From positions 2,487,501-2,551,500 of the forward strand of contig NC_091970.1 in assembly GCF_036711975.1 (NCBI RefSeq): a stretch of DNA of 64,000 nucleotides, written 5' to 3'. The stretch's first letter is position 1, and the number at the start of each line of letters is the position of its first letter. This document shows, in pieces, positions 1 to 12,600 of this stretch. This stretch comes from Onthophagus taurus. Its lineage: Eukaryota > Arthropoda > Insecta > Coleoptera > Scarabaeidae. A model generated the notes under the pieces. It was given only the letters and a program-made list of their open reading frames with translations, searched no databases and was not told the DNA's origin. The position numbers were made by a program, and so were the translations under genes.

Positions 1-715
1 ACATATTCGTAATTTTATCAAAATGTCTAAAAAATAAATATAATTTTTCATAAAAAACGAAAATACAAGAAAAAATCTCAAAGATTAAGGTTGGTATTAA
101 TATTTAAAAATTATGTTGCTAACATCATTGTTGCCAACTTCAGGTTTAATATTTTTTATCTAACTTTTTTATTTTTCGAGATAAATGCGTCATGTTTGGG
201 CTCATTTTAAAAGTTATTTAATAAAGATTACGAATACATCAAAATTAAAGTTGACATTAATACCATGAAGTTGTCAACCTTTGAACCTTTGGTTTGAAAT
301 GTCAACCTCAATTTTGACGTATTTGTAATCGTCATTAAGATTCCTTTGAAATGAGTACCAACACGACATATTTAATTTCAATATTGATGAAGTTGTGGTC
401 AATTTTCGGTTTCAAACGTCAACGTCAATTTTGACATATTCGTAATTTTATAAAAATGTCTTAAAATAGATATAATTTTTCATAAAAAACGAAAATGCAA
501 GAAAAAATCTCAAAAATTAAGCTGGTATTAATATCTAAAAATTGTGTTGCTAACTTCATTGTTGCCAACTTCACGTTTAATATTCTTTATTCTAACTTTT
601 TTGTTTCTTGAGATAAATGCGTCATGTTTGGGCTCATTTTAAAGGTTATTTAATAAAGATTACGAATATAATAATAAAATTAAAGTTGCTTATAGCTGAA
701 TTTTTTTTTCGCCGT
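1..715 (+). repeat. ~415-bp repeat family, array A (in intron upstream of the ABCB exon)
   Basis: The stretch holds nearly two copies of the ~415-bp unit found at six other loci in the window. Marker motifs are TTTGAAATGAGTACCAACAC at about 345-364 and GTCATGTTTGGGCTCATTTT near 190 and 620. The array ends near 690-760 in a sequence containing CGCCGTGCGTCG and CTGTTTCAAAAAACACC. The same end is seen at about 5790-5830 and, inverted, at 51140-51180. It probably lies in an intron of the truncated ABCB gene, because the next exon starts in mid-domain. Confidence 0.8.
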
Positions 716-784
716 GCGTCGAAGCTGTTTCAAAAAACACCAAAATCATTTAATTAATTATTACTCAACACAATTTTTTTATTA

Positions 785-960
785 TTTTTTGTTCCCAAGA
801 TGTTCAAAATGATCTAAGAAACACGATGACCACATACAATTCAAATTTGGCAGAAGCAAAAAAAATTACTCAACTGCAAAGAGTAACTCTACTAAATTTT
901 AATTTTTAAAAATTCAATTTTGGCAGTAACAAAAATATTTTATTCCTTATACCGAGATTT
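785..960 (+). repeat. Dispersed repeat, copy 1 (others at ~2425-2600 and ~2645-2705)
   Basis: A segment containing TTGGCAGAAGCAAAAAAAAT and AACACGATGACCACATACAA recurs with changes in the downstream ABCB intron (about 2425-2600, and a shorter piece at 2645-2705). It has no coding potential. It looks like a small local or dispersed intronic repeat. Confidence 0.6.
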
Positions 961-1001
961 TATTATATTATCAGAATTAACCTTAATAAAATTGATTTTA
1001 G

Positions 1002-4000
1002 ATCAGAAAAGAATGCACAACAATCATAGTTGCCCATCGATTATCAACGATTAGAAACGCGGATAAAATTGTTGTTTTTCAACATGGGAAGGTGGTCGAA
1101 GAAGGTAACCATGAGACTTTAATGAGCTTAAATGGAGTTTATTACAATTTGGTTATAACTCAAATTAACACAAACGACGAAGCTAAAATGAACCGAATTG
1201 ATCGAACAAATAGCGTTAGAAGCCAAACCTCCGAAAATGAAAGCGAGAATATCGCCAAAATGATCGAAATTGAGGAGGAAATTGAAGAAGATAATAACTC
1301 TGGTGTTTGCAAAGCGATTGGGAATTTGTTAAAATTAAATCGCCCCGAATGGTGGCAAATTACAATTGGTGCAATAGCTGCTTTAATCGCTGGGGCTGCT
1401 ATGCCTGTTTACGCGGTCGTTTTTGGACGGATCATTGGAACCTTAGCTTTGGATGATCCGGAAGCGATTAGATACTACGGAGATCGTTACAGCTTATATT
1501 TCCTCCTAATTGGAATCGTGAGCGGGATCACTACGTTTGGGCAATGGTACTTCATCAATATTTCCGGGGAAAAATTAACACGGCGAGTACGAGGGGTGAT
1601 GTTCGAAGCAGTTCTACGCCAAGAAATTGGTTGGTACGATCGAAAAGAAAACGGAGTTGGAGCAATTTGCACGAAATTATCATCAGATGCTGCTAATATT
1701 CAGGGAGCTGCTGGTCACCCAATCATCGTAGTTTTAAATTCATCATCGACACTTATAATAGCAGCTGGTTTATCGATTTATTTCGAATGGAGATTAGCTT
1801 TGGTTTCGTTGAGTATCGTTCCAATCATTTTAATAGCAACTTATCTCGAAAGTAAACTCCAAATGGTTACATCAACCGGAAGTAAAAACGCGTTAGAAAG
1901 CTCGACAAAAATTGCAGTTGAAGCTGTTGGAAATATTCGAACGGTGGCCTCGTTGGGGTGCGAAGAAACCTTTTACACACTTTACACCACGGAAATGTTA
2001 CCTTATTATGCCAAAGCTAAAAGAAACGCACACGTAAGAGGCATCATTATGGGGTTATCGAGGAGTTTGATTTATTTCTCTTACATTATCGCATTTTACT
2101 ATGGTGGGCACTTAATTTTAAACGATGGATTAGCTTTTGAAAACGTTTTTAAGTAAGATTTCTTTGCAAAATAACCATAAAAAGTTAAAATTAACTTTTT
2201 AGAGTTGCCGAAGCATTAATTTCAGCTGCGATGAGTGTCGGTGGAATTATGGCTTTCGCACCAAACTTCCAAAAAGGTATTATTGCAGCAAATAAAATGT
2301 CTAATTTGGTGGCGAGAGTCCCGGAAATTCAAGATGATGAAAATTCAACCAGTACAGGATGGGTAAGGTTATTTTGTTTCTTAAAAACTTATTAATTATA
2401 ATTCAGCGCAATTTTTTAAATTTTGTTTTGTTCCTAAGTTGTTGAAAATGACCTAAGGAGCACGATGACTACATACAATACAAATTTGGCAGAAGCAAAA
2501 AAAATTACACGACTGCAAAGTGTAACTCTAAATTTACAATTTTAATTTTTGAACATTTTTTTGCTTCTAAACACACATTTCAATTTTGACAGTGTCAAAA
2601 ATACTTGGTGCCTTAACTTTTAAATTCATAATTTTAATTTTTTTATTTCTTTTTGTTCCTAAGATGTTCAAAATGACCTAAGGAACACGATGACTACACA
2701 CAAAAATGAATAAAATAATTAGAGGCGATAATAAACTTACCAAGAAATCATTTTAAAATCGATTTTTGTAGGTTATATCATCTAATGTAGTTTTGGTCAA
2801 AAATGAACGCTGTAATAACAAAAAAATCAATGATACTTTTAGTTTTAACGCACCCGAAGATATTTACCACAAATTATTTTATCTCAAAGACCAAAAATTG
2901 TAAAAATATCACTTTTTATAATTAAAATTTTTTTAACACTTGACAAGTTGTTTGCGCCAACTTCACACTGATGCTGTGACGTGTGACGTAACAAAAATAA
3001 GATTATAATAAAAAATTAACGCAAATAAAATTAATATAAAAATAAAATAAAAATAACATTAAAAAATTAAATTAAATCGTAATAAACGAAAATTTAATTT
3101 TATTGAATTGATTTATTAATAATTAAAATTTCATTACTTTTATTAATCACTCATAGATGGCGCTCACAACAAGTCATATTAATTGTCAAAAATTTTAATT
3201 CAATACAAATTTAGTCCTCAGGTCACATTAAATACAACTCAGTTCAATTTACTTATCCAACAAGGCCCAACATCCAAGTACTAAACAGTTTAGATTTGAG
3301 TGTATCAGCTGGAAAAACGATTGCTTTAGTTGGACCAAGCGGATGTGGAAAATCAACGATAATCCAATTAATACAAAGATTTTATGACCCATCATCAGGA
3401 AGTGTAAACATCGATGAAATAAACATAAGAAACATTAAAATTATGGCTTTAAGATCACACTTAGGGATTGTGTCGCAAGAACCGAATTTGTTCGATAGAA
3501 CAATAGCTGAAAATATAGCCTATGGGGATAACACAAGATTAATTCCGATGGAAGAAGTAATCCAAGCCGCTAAAAAATCTAATATTCACAGCTTTGTATC
3601 ATCATTACCGTTGGTATTATAATTAAAATCAATTCACGACGCATTTTTATTTATAATTTTTTTTATTTAGGGATACGATACAAGATTGGGGGATAAAGGG
3701 GCCCAATTATCGGGAGGTCAAAAACAAAGGGTCGCAATCGCACGAGCTTTAGTTAGAAACCCACAAATTCTTTTATTGGATGAAGCAACCTCAGCTTTAG
3801 ACATGGAAAGTGAAAAAATCGTGCAAGAAGCTTTGGACGCCGCTAAAGCAGGCCGAACTTGCATCACAATCGCCCATCGATTAACAACAATCCAAGACGC
3901 AGATGTTATTTGCGTTATGGATAAAGGAGATGTTATTGAACAAGGAACGCATGATGAATTATTAAGATTAAGAGGATTATATCACAAATTATATAGTATA

Positions 4001-4015
4001 CAGCAAGGACATTAA
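1002..4015 (+). CDS. ABCB full transporter (P-glycoprotein/MDR-like), 3' part; gene 1
   Basis: This is the C-terminal part of an ATP-driven plasma-membrane exporter of the MDR/P-glycoprotein type; the 5' part lies left of the window. Exons by splice sites and frame are 1002-2152, 2203-2362, 3215-3613 and 3671-4015, giving 684 residues in one frame. The order is: end of NBD1 with H-loop AHRLSTI; an acidic linker; TMD2 starting near [20 protein letters not shown]; then NBD2 with Walker [10 protein letters not shown] (about 3331-3357), Q-loop SQEPNLF, signature LSGGQ, Walker [13 protein letters not shown] and H-loop AHRLTTI. An AATAAA lies at 4039-4044. All catalytic NBD2 motifs are intact. It is a tandem paralogue of the complete ABCB gene at 9613-22815, but several intron positions differ. 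The substrate cannot be inferred. Confidence 0.93.
2363..3214 (+). other. Intron of ABCB gene 1 between TMD2 and NBD2
   Basis: The intron has a GTAAGG donor at 2363 and a TTTAG acceptor at 3213-3214, both phase 0. It contains copies of the dispersed repeat also seen at 785-960, plus AT-rich filler. An AGATGGCGCT motif sits at 3155-3164. The paralogue at 19825-20527 has no intron here. Confidence 0.8.
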
Positions 4016-4038
4016 TTAATTAATTTTTATTTTGTATT

Positions 4039-4044
4039 AATAAA
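4039..4044 (+). terminator. Poly(A) signal AATAAA of ABCB gene 1
   Basis: A canonical AATAAA lies 24 nt after the TAA stop of ABCB gene 1. Confidence 0.6.
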
Positions 4045-4079
4045 TATAATTTTAAAGCATTATTAAACTTTTTTGATTA

Positions 4080-5870
4080 TCCAAGTAAACCATGAAGTTG
4101 TTCATTTGTTTATAATATGATGGCCAATTTCAGGTTTTAAATGTCAATTGTGACATATTCGTAATCATCATTAAAAATCCTTTAAAATGAGTACAAACAC
4201 GACATATTTATCTTCAATATTAATGAAGATATGGTCAATTTCCGGTTTGAAATGTCAACGTCAATTTTGACATATTCGTAATTTTATCAAAATGTCTTAA
4301 AATAAATATAATTTTTCATAAAAAACGAAAATACAAAAAAAAACCAAAAATTAAGGTTGGTATTGATATTTAAAAATTATGTTGCTAATTTAATTGTTGC
4401 CAACTTCAAGTTTAATATTTTTTATTATAACTTTTTTGTTTTTCGAGATAAATGCATCATGTTTGGGCCCATTTTAAAGGTTATTTAATAAGGATTACGA
4501 ATATATCAACATTAAAGTTGACATTAACACCATGAAGTTGTCGCTTTGAAATGTCAACCTCAATTTTGACGTATTTGCAATCGTCATTAAGAATCCTTTG
4601 AAATGAGTATCAACACGACATATTTCAATTCAATATTAATGATGTTATGGTCAATTTCCGGTTTGAAATGTCAACGTCAATTTTGACATATTCGTAATTT
4701 TATCAAAATGTCTTAAAATAAATATAATTTTTCATAAAAAACGAAAATACAAAAGAAAAACAAAAATTAAGGTTGGTATTGATATTTAAAAATTATGTTG
4801 TTAACTTTATTGTTGCCAACTTCAGGTTTAATATTTTTTATTTTAACTTTTTTGTTTTTCGAGATAAATGCATCATGTTTGGGCTCATTTTAAAGGTTAT
4901 TTAATAAGGATTACGAATATATCAACATTAAAGTTGACATTAACACCATGAAGTTGTCAACTTTGAAATGTCAACCTCAATTTTGACGTATTTGTAATCG
5001 TCATTAAGAATCCTTTGAAATGAGTACCAACACGACATATTTCAATTCAATATTAATGATGTTATGGTCAATTTCCGGTTTGAAATGTCAACGTCAATTT
5101 TGACATTCGTAATTTTATCAAAATGTCTTAAAATAAATATAATTTTTCATAAAAAACGAAAATACAAAAAAAAACAAAAATTAAGGTTGGTATTGATATT
5201 TAAAAATTATGTTGCTAACTTTATTGTTGCCAACTTCAGGTTTAATATTTTTTATTTTAACTTTTTTGTTTTTTGAGATAAATGCATCATGTTTGGGCTC
5301 ATTTTAAAGGTTATTTAATAAGGATTACGAATATATCAACATTAAAGTTGACATTAACACCATGAAGTTGTCAACTTTGAAATGTCAACCTCAATTTTGA
5401 CGTATTTGTAATCGTCATTAAGAATCCTTTGAAATGAGTACCAACACGACATATTTCAATTCAATATTAATGATGTTATGGTCAATTTCCGGTTTGAAAT
5501 GTCAACGTCAATTTTGACATATTCGTAATTTTATCAAAATGTCTTAAAATTTATCACGAAAAACGAAAATAGAAGAAAAAAACTTAAAAATTAAGGTTGG
5601 TATTAATATTTAGAATATTATTTTGCTAACTTCATTGTTGCCAACTTCAGGTTTAATATTTTTTATTCTAACTTTTTTGTTTTTCGAGATAAATGCGTCA
5701 TGTTTGGGCTCATTTTAAAGGTTATTTAATAAAGATTACGAATACAATAATAAAATTAAAGCTGACGTTGACACCTGAAAGTTTTTTTTCCGCCGTGCGT
5801 CGTAACTGTTTCAAAAAACACCAAAATCATTTTTATTGAATAAAACTAGAACTAACACTAGACCTAGAAC
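4080..5870 (+). repeat. ~415-bp repeat family, array B
   Basis: About four tandem copies have a 414-417-bp period (the AAATGAGTA marker is at 4601, 5018 and 5432). The left end starts with a divergent copy, CCTTTAAAATGAGTACAAAC, near 4180; the same entry sequence is seen near 38040 and 58345. The right end passes through GACACCTGAAAG into CGCCGTGCGTCG and CTGTTTCAAAAAACACC, then into a short run of CTAGAAC/CTAGACC-type words (5845-6020). Each unit contains two diverged half-repeats in inverted orientation. Confidence 0.88.
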
Positions 5871-6022
5871 TGGAAAGTTTCGGGTTTAGCCGTGCGTCTT
5901 CTTGCATAAAACTAACATAAAACCTAGAACTAGAAACATTTAGCTTTAGGCATCTTCATTCTAGGTCTAGTATTGGTTCTAGTGATAGTATTAGTATTAA
6001 ATCACTAAAACCAACACTAAAC

Positions 6023-6128
6023 TAAAGGAGATGTTATAGAACAAGGTACCTGCATAATTAAGATTATATCAAAAATATAATATGATAATTTTAAAGCATT
6101 ATTATAGTTTTTTGATTATCCATTAAAC
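6023..6128 (+). pseudogene. Dead fragment of ABCB gene 1 3' end
   Basis: The stretch matches the last coding bases and 3' UTR of ABCB gene 1 with deletions. It holds AAAGGAGATGTTATAGAACA (compare about 3930-3950), then a shortened version of the last codons, then ATAATTTTAAAGCATTATTA (compare about 4048-4067) and TTTTTTGATTATCCA (compare about 4070-4083). Frame and spacing are broken, so it cannot encode protein. It indicates a partial duplication downstream of gene 1. Confidence 0.7.
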
Positions 6129-6239
6129 TTGATGCCTCAAATTACATAATAAAAATCGAAATAGTTTTTAAACGTTTTAAACAATGGGTTTCGGTTCCAC
6201 ATGAGAATGATTGGGCACGTGGTTCTAACCTCTAACATT

Positions 6240-6467
6240 GCGCAATGTGGCTTTGTGTTCTTTCGATGGCCTATTATTCAAGGTCAAATAATTCGCGTAT
6301 AGCCCAACGTTTCCACATTAACAGTTTATTTTTATTTAAAGAAAGCCGAAATACAGTTCGCGTTCGCCGCCGGCTTCATTCAGTAAGATTCGTGTCTCGA
6401 CAGGTTCGTGTCTACATTTTAAATATAATAACCTTTCCTATACGATATACAATACAATTATGAGGTA
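6240..6467 (+). promoter_or_regulatory. Candidate promoter and first exon (5' UTR), possibly of ABCB gene 2
   Basis: An island richer in CpG than its surroundings (about 6350-6400) holds an arthropod initiator-like TCAGT at about 6378-6382. It is followed by ATGAG and a near-perfect donor GTAAGT at about 6466. The next + strand coding exon is the ABCB gene 2 start at 9613, with a possible acceptor just upstream (GGTGTAG near 9550). Promoter and exon status are inferred from signals only. Confidence 0.3.
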
Positions 6468-7384
6468 AGTTAATGTTTGTTTTCTTTGTTCTTATCGGTC
6501 GTATTAATTAAAATAGTTTTATTTTGAATCATTAACGTTTAAATACCTTAAAGTAATTGATTTAAATTCTTTGATATCGATGTCTAAAATAACACAATGT
6601 TATCAAGAAGAAATGTTTTAATTAAAACAATGTGTTGGTATTTCTGTTTCTCGTGAAATTAATAAAATTTTTAATTAATTTTATTATCTTTTTGGAATTA
6701 TTAATGATGAAGTTTCAATGTCGAATTCCGGCTTAATAAATCACCAAGTTAATGGAATTGTTTCGGCCGAAATTAAGTTGTGTTTAATTACGTAATCATT
6801 AATTGAGACATGAGGAAAGAATGTTACCCTATTTAAAAGGGTTTTGAGTCAATTTAGTCAACTAATTGTAATCCAGTTCACCCCAACATATAATCTGACG
6901 ATAAATCATTAATTAATGAATAAAAATGTGTTGAAGAGTTTGAAAATTTGATAAAATTAAGTAGAGCAGAATTTTTCATCAAGCTGTTAGGAACTGAATC
7001 GCATTCCTCATCTCATACATTAACAAATATACAAAGAAAATTATTTATGTCGCTTTGTATTCTTCTAAGAACGCGATTTTGAATGAATTTTTACTAATTT
7101 CGAGTTAGGCAGAATTTCTGATCAATCTATTATGAAATGTACCTCATTCGTCATCATTTATAGTAACAAATATGGAAAGAAAATGATTTTTGTCACTTTC
7201 TATTTCTCTAGAAACCCGATTTTGAATGAATTTGTATTAATTTTGAGTTGAGCAGAATTTCTTAACACAACTATATGTATATATGAACTGTATCGCATTT
7301 CTCATCATGTATAGTAACAAATTCGGACAGAAATGATGTCTGCTAGATTCTATTTAGTAACAAATATTAAAAGAAAAATACAAG

Positions 7385-7690
7385 GTGGCGCAATGGGAAT
7401 TGACGATTTTTGAAACGCCACTGTTTGAATATTTCAATAAATATTGTAACAACCCAAAATTGCTGGATTCATTGAACTGCCTCGGCAGCCAGCGACCTCG
7501 GCAAATGTCAAGTCAAGGAATATATGATCTTACTGAGAAAGCAGAGGTCGCTTGCGGCCGAGGCAACCCAATAAATCCATATCGACAGATACTACAGCAC
7601 TATTGCCTCGGTTTTGATCTTACTACAGTTAGCCGAGGTTGCTTGCGGCCGAGGCATTTTAATAAATTTAATAACACCCAAAATAAATGA
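7385..7690 (+). repeat. Solo copies of the GC-rich palindromic element
   Basis: Variants of the words GAGGTCGCTTGCGG..CGAGGC and their reverse complement occur three times between about 7478 and 7662. They are related to the palindromic arms of the 174-bp satellite at 11440-13565. An open frame of 101 codons spans it, but its residues derive from the repeat words and it matches no family I know, so I do not call it a gene. Confidence 0.6.
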
Positions 7691-7710
7691 GCATATGCAC
7701 TAATTTTGAA

Positions 7711-9250
7711 TTTTTAATATGTCAAATTGTCAATATTTAAAGGTTAACGACCTTTACATGACATTTCGCACCAACACACACCTAACCTAACATTCTTTAC
7801 TTTGAGATGATTAATATAAAACGAACAAATCTGACTCCGAATAACGAAAAAATGATAATAACGAAACTACAAAATAATCATTATAACAAGAAAAACATTC
7901 TTTACCTTGCAATTGAAGAGGAATTCATAATTTTCATCGGCACAAAATTCAAGCACATTAAAAAGTCAATTTGACGTTTCATTTTTTGTTGTGATTTAGA
8001 AATAAGAGATGGCGTTTTTGTAATCTACGATTTCGTAACCTGTCATAAATAGATTTTAATTAAATCTTTTTTATTAAAGTTTTTTAATATGTCAAATTGT
8101 CAATATTTAAAGGTTAACGACCTTTACATGACATTTCGCACCAACACACACCTAACCTAACATTCTTTACTTTGAGATTATTAGTATTAAACGAACAAAT
8201 CTGACTCCGAATAACGAAAAACTGATAATAACGAAAGTACAAAATAATAATTATAACAAGAAAAACATTCTTTACCTTGTAATTGAAGAGGAATTCATGA
8301 TTTTCACCGACACAAACCTCAAGCACATTAAAAAGTCAATTTGACGTTTTATCTTATGTTGTGATTTAAAAATAAGAGATGGCGTTTTTGTAATCTACGA
8401 TTTCGTAACCTGTCATAAATAATCTGTCAAAAATCGATTTTAATTAATTCTCTTTTATTAAAGTTTTTTAATATGTCAAATTGTCAATATTTAAAGGTTA
8501 ACGACCTTTACATGACATTTCGCACCAACACACACCTAACCTAACATTCTTTACTTTGAGATTATTAGTATTAAACGAACAAATCTGACTCCGAATAACG
8601 AAAAACTGATAATCACGAAAGTACAAAATAATAATTATAACAAGAAAAACATTCTTTACCTTGCAATTGAAGAGGAATTCATAATTTTCATCGGCACAAA
8701 ATTCAAACACATTAAAAAGTCAATTTGACATTTTATCTTATGTTGTGATTTAAAAATAAGAGATGGCGTTTTTGTAATCTGCAATTTCGTAACCTGTCAT
8801 AAATAATCTGTCAAAGATCGATTTTAATTAATTCTTTTTAATTAAAGTTTTTTAATATGTCAAATTGTCAATATTTAGAGGTTAATGACCTTTGCATGAC
8901 AATTCGTAACGACGACCACCTAACCTAACATTCTTTACTTTGAGATTATTAATATTAAACGAACAAATCTGACTTCGAATAACGAAAAACTGATAATAAC
9001 GAAAGTACAAAATAATAATTATAACAAGAAAAACGTTCTTTACCTTGTAATTGAAGAGGAATTCATGATTTTCACCGACACAAAACTCAAGCACATTAAA
9101 AAGTCAATTTGACGTTTCCGACGTTTCATCTTTTGTTGTGATTTAGAAATAAGAGATGGCGCTTTTGTAATCTGCGATTTCGTAACCAGTCATAAATAAT
9201 CTGTCAAAAATCGATTTTAATTAATTCTTTTTTATTAAAGTTTTTTAATT
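7711..9250 (+). repeat. Tandem repeat, 4 copies of ~384 bp
   Basis: Four head-to-tail copies begin near 7711, 8080, 8464 and 8848. Each starts with TTTTTAATATGTCAAATTGT and contains CACCTAACCTAACATTCTTT. The three later starts are spaced by 384 bp; the first copy is slightly shorter. Matching 70-codon minus-strand frames at 8114, 8498 and 8882 are by-products of the repeat. Each copy carries a GAGATGGCG word. Confidence 0.88.
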
Positions 9251-9612
9251 TGACTTTTAACCTTTATATTGAGTCATATAACCATTGTTAATCTTATGTT
9301 AATATGTTTTATTGGATCTTTAATGTAATCAAACAAAACAAAGTACCATGCTTAATTATTTTTTTTAACTCAAAACAGACAATTTCTTTCTTATCATTTA
9401 CACAATGAAATGAAATACTTTGATAGCCCCAATAAAAACTAAAATTTTTCAAGATTGTTTATACAATTTATCTCCTTTTATTATCAGTCGGTTATAAGTG
9501 GAAGAGATACGTTAAAATTATACAGTATCACTTCTGGTGTGTGAGGTGTAGAAATGTTTTCGCAAAAATTATAATAAATAATAATATTTAAAAGAAATTA
9601 ATTATTAAAATT

Positions 9613-12600
9613 ATGGCGGAAAATGAAAAAATTATTTTTAAAAATGGTTGTAAAGAAATAAATAAAAATAATAAATACGGTGTTATTTCAGACGATTTAT
9701 TATTAGACGCGTAAGTTTTAATCGTAAAAAGAAAATAAATCAAAAATTGTATTAAAAAGTGAATATAAAAAATGTTTATAGGAAATATAACAAAAAAGAT
9801 GAAGAAACCGACCCGGATGTGTTGGAAAAACTCGCCGAGGAACAACAAAAACCCGAAATCAAACAAATTTCTTATTTCACTTTGGTAAGTTTGAATAAAA
9901 TTGGTAACTTTGCGACTAATTCGAAATTTAGTATAGATATTCAACACCTCTCGATAAAATCTTCATTCTAATAGCGATAATATGTTCGTTGATAGCCGGA
10001 GTAGGAACTCCGGTTATGATGATATTATTCGGAGATGTAACCGGAGATATAATCTTATATGCGACGCAATTATACGATGAATCCTTATCGGACCAAGCTA
10101 TATTAGATGCCAAAGACGGACTTAAAAGCGCAGTATTGTATATGTTAATAGCTTCGTGCATTCTTGGTGCGGCCACTGTGAGTTTGACCTATATTTCGAC
10201 TTTACTGTTTAGTTGGGCTTGCACCAATCAAGTAAGTTGAAATATTTTGTTAGAAATAATACAAATTAGGTATTAAATTAAATAAAAAGCTTGGAAGATT
10301 AAGTTAATCTATCAAGATTATGATTGAATTATCTTAATGTCTATTGTCTATGGATTGTTGTCACTTATCTTTAATCTGATTAAGAATATCTACGTTTAAT
10401 CAGGAAATCTGGGATTGCATTTACTAATTCATCCTTAACAATTTATGAATAATTAATTGATTAAATTTGGTGTTAAATTGAAAATAAATTCAATCAAAAT
10501 CTGTAAATTGTACTTACAAGGTTAAGAAATGAATCAAAATTTTATTTTGAACTAGTTTCGTTGTTGAACTACATCATCATCAGGAAATATTAAATTAATA
10601 TATCCACTCAAAAATGGCCACGATATTGTATGTAGTTAAATAGGCGAAGTCATAAATATTCAGCTTTAAGTTTTGCTTAGGTTGCCAGTACAAGGTCAAT
10701 ACAGTACAAAATACGCCAAAAATGTTTTCAGAAAACATGACACCAATTCAGATATTCTCTGATAGAGATATTTCTGTAAAATTACTGATAAAACAATTTC
10801 TGAAGTAAGAGAAGATTATGCAAAAGCCTAAAATACTGTTTCAAAATCTTAGAAAAGGTGTTTGCAGAAAGAACAGAAGACTGTAAATGAAATTTTTGCG
10901 AAAATAATGCAGATATTGCAGAATAAAGTTTGTACTAAGAAGTCAGAACGATGACATTGATCAAGAATACTAAGAGAAGTGTTTGTAGAAAAGATAACAC
11001 TGAAAAAAATTTGAGAAAAAAGAACACTAAGAAAGAAGTTCCTGCAGAAATAAGGACGACCATTGACAGAAAAGATTCTGTCAATAATGAGAAAACAACA
11101 TTGTCACTGAAAATTAAGTTTGTGTAAAACTTTGAAAAAGAGAATATTTCTGGAAAAGCAGATTTTGTGCAGAAGGAAAAACATTAACTGAGAACTTTCT
11201 GCAAAATACAAAACATTAACAGAAAGGTTTTTGTAGGAAGAGAGGACCAATACTGATACAGAAGTTCTTGCAAAACGGCCAGAATACTGGCACTGATCGC
11301 GATATATCATGACCAAATGAACGATATCAACATAAAATCATCAAAACTGACGATTTTGTGAGGATAAATAATTTCTTATTCAAGGTTGCACGCTTAATTC
11401 TCTTTCCAAGTCGTCAAATGAACGATATCATCTAAAATCGCCGAAGTTGCTTGCGGGCGAGGCGGTATATTTGATATATTAACTCAAAATCGTCAATTTT
11501 GGTGATTTTATCGCCTCGCCCGCAAGCAACCTCGGCGAAGTGAGGACAAACAATTTCTTATTCAAGTTTTGTATGTTTAGTTCACTTTTCAATGAACGAT
11601 ATCATCTAAAATCGCCGAGGTCGCTTGCGGGCGAGGCGCAGTATATGATATATCAACTCAAAATCGGCAGTTTTGATGATTTTAGTGCCTCGCCTGCAAG
11701 CAACCTCGGCGAAGTGAGAACAAACAATTTCTTATTCAAGTTTTGTATGTTTAGTTCACTTTTCAATGAACGATATCATCTAAAATCGCCGAGGTCGCTT
11801 GCGGGCGAGGCGCAGTATATGATATATCAACTCAAAATCGGCAGTTTTGATGATTTTAGTGCCTCGCCCGCAAACGACCTCGGCGAAGTGAGGACAAACA
11901 ATTTCTTATTCAAGTTTTGTATGTTTAGTTCACTTTTCAATGAACGATATCATCTAAAATCGCCGAGGTCGCTTGCGGGCGAGGCGCAGTATATGATATA
12001 TCAACTCAAAATCGGCAGTTTTAATGATTTTAGTGCCTCGCCCGCAAGCAACCTCGGCGAAGTGAGAACAAACAATTTCTTATTCAAGTTTTGTATGTTT
12101 AGTTCACTTTTCAATGAACGATATCATCTAAAATCGCCGAGGTCGCTTGCGGGCGAGGCGCAGTATATGATATATCAACTCATTAATCGGCAGTTTTGAT
12201 GATTTTAGTGCCTCGCCCGCAAGCAACCTCGGCGAAGTGAGGACAAACAATTTCTTATTCAAGTTTTGTATGTTTAGTTCACTTTTCAATGAACGATATC
12301 ATCTAAAATCGCCGAGGTCGCTTGCGGGCGAGGCGCAGTATATGATATATCAACTCAACATCGGCAGTTTTGATGATTTTAGTGCCTCGCCCGCAAGCGA
12401 CCTCGGCGAAGTGAGGACAAACAATTTCTTATTCAAGTTTTGTATGTTTAGTTCACTTTTCAATGAACGATATCATCTAAAATCGCCGAGGTCGCTTGCG
12501 GGCGAGGCGCAGTATATGATATATCAACTCAAAATCGGCAGTTTTGATGATTTTAGTGCCTCGCCCGCAAACGACCTCGGCGAAGTGAGGACAAACAATT

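Noticed and set aside
7385..7690. 101-codon + strand frame
   Set aside because: It spans three copies of the GC-rich palindromic words. There are no family features, and the region is explained as repeat.
8114..9094. Three minus-strand 70-codon frames spaced by 384 bp
   Set aside because: They are produced by the tandem repeat itself; the hydrophobic content comes from AT-rich sequence.
9588..9947. 119-codon minus-strand frame over ABCB exons 1 and 2
   Set aside because: It is opposite well-supported coding exons and has AT-driven Phe/Ile composition.
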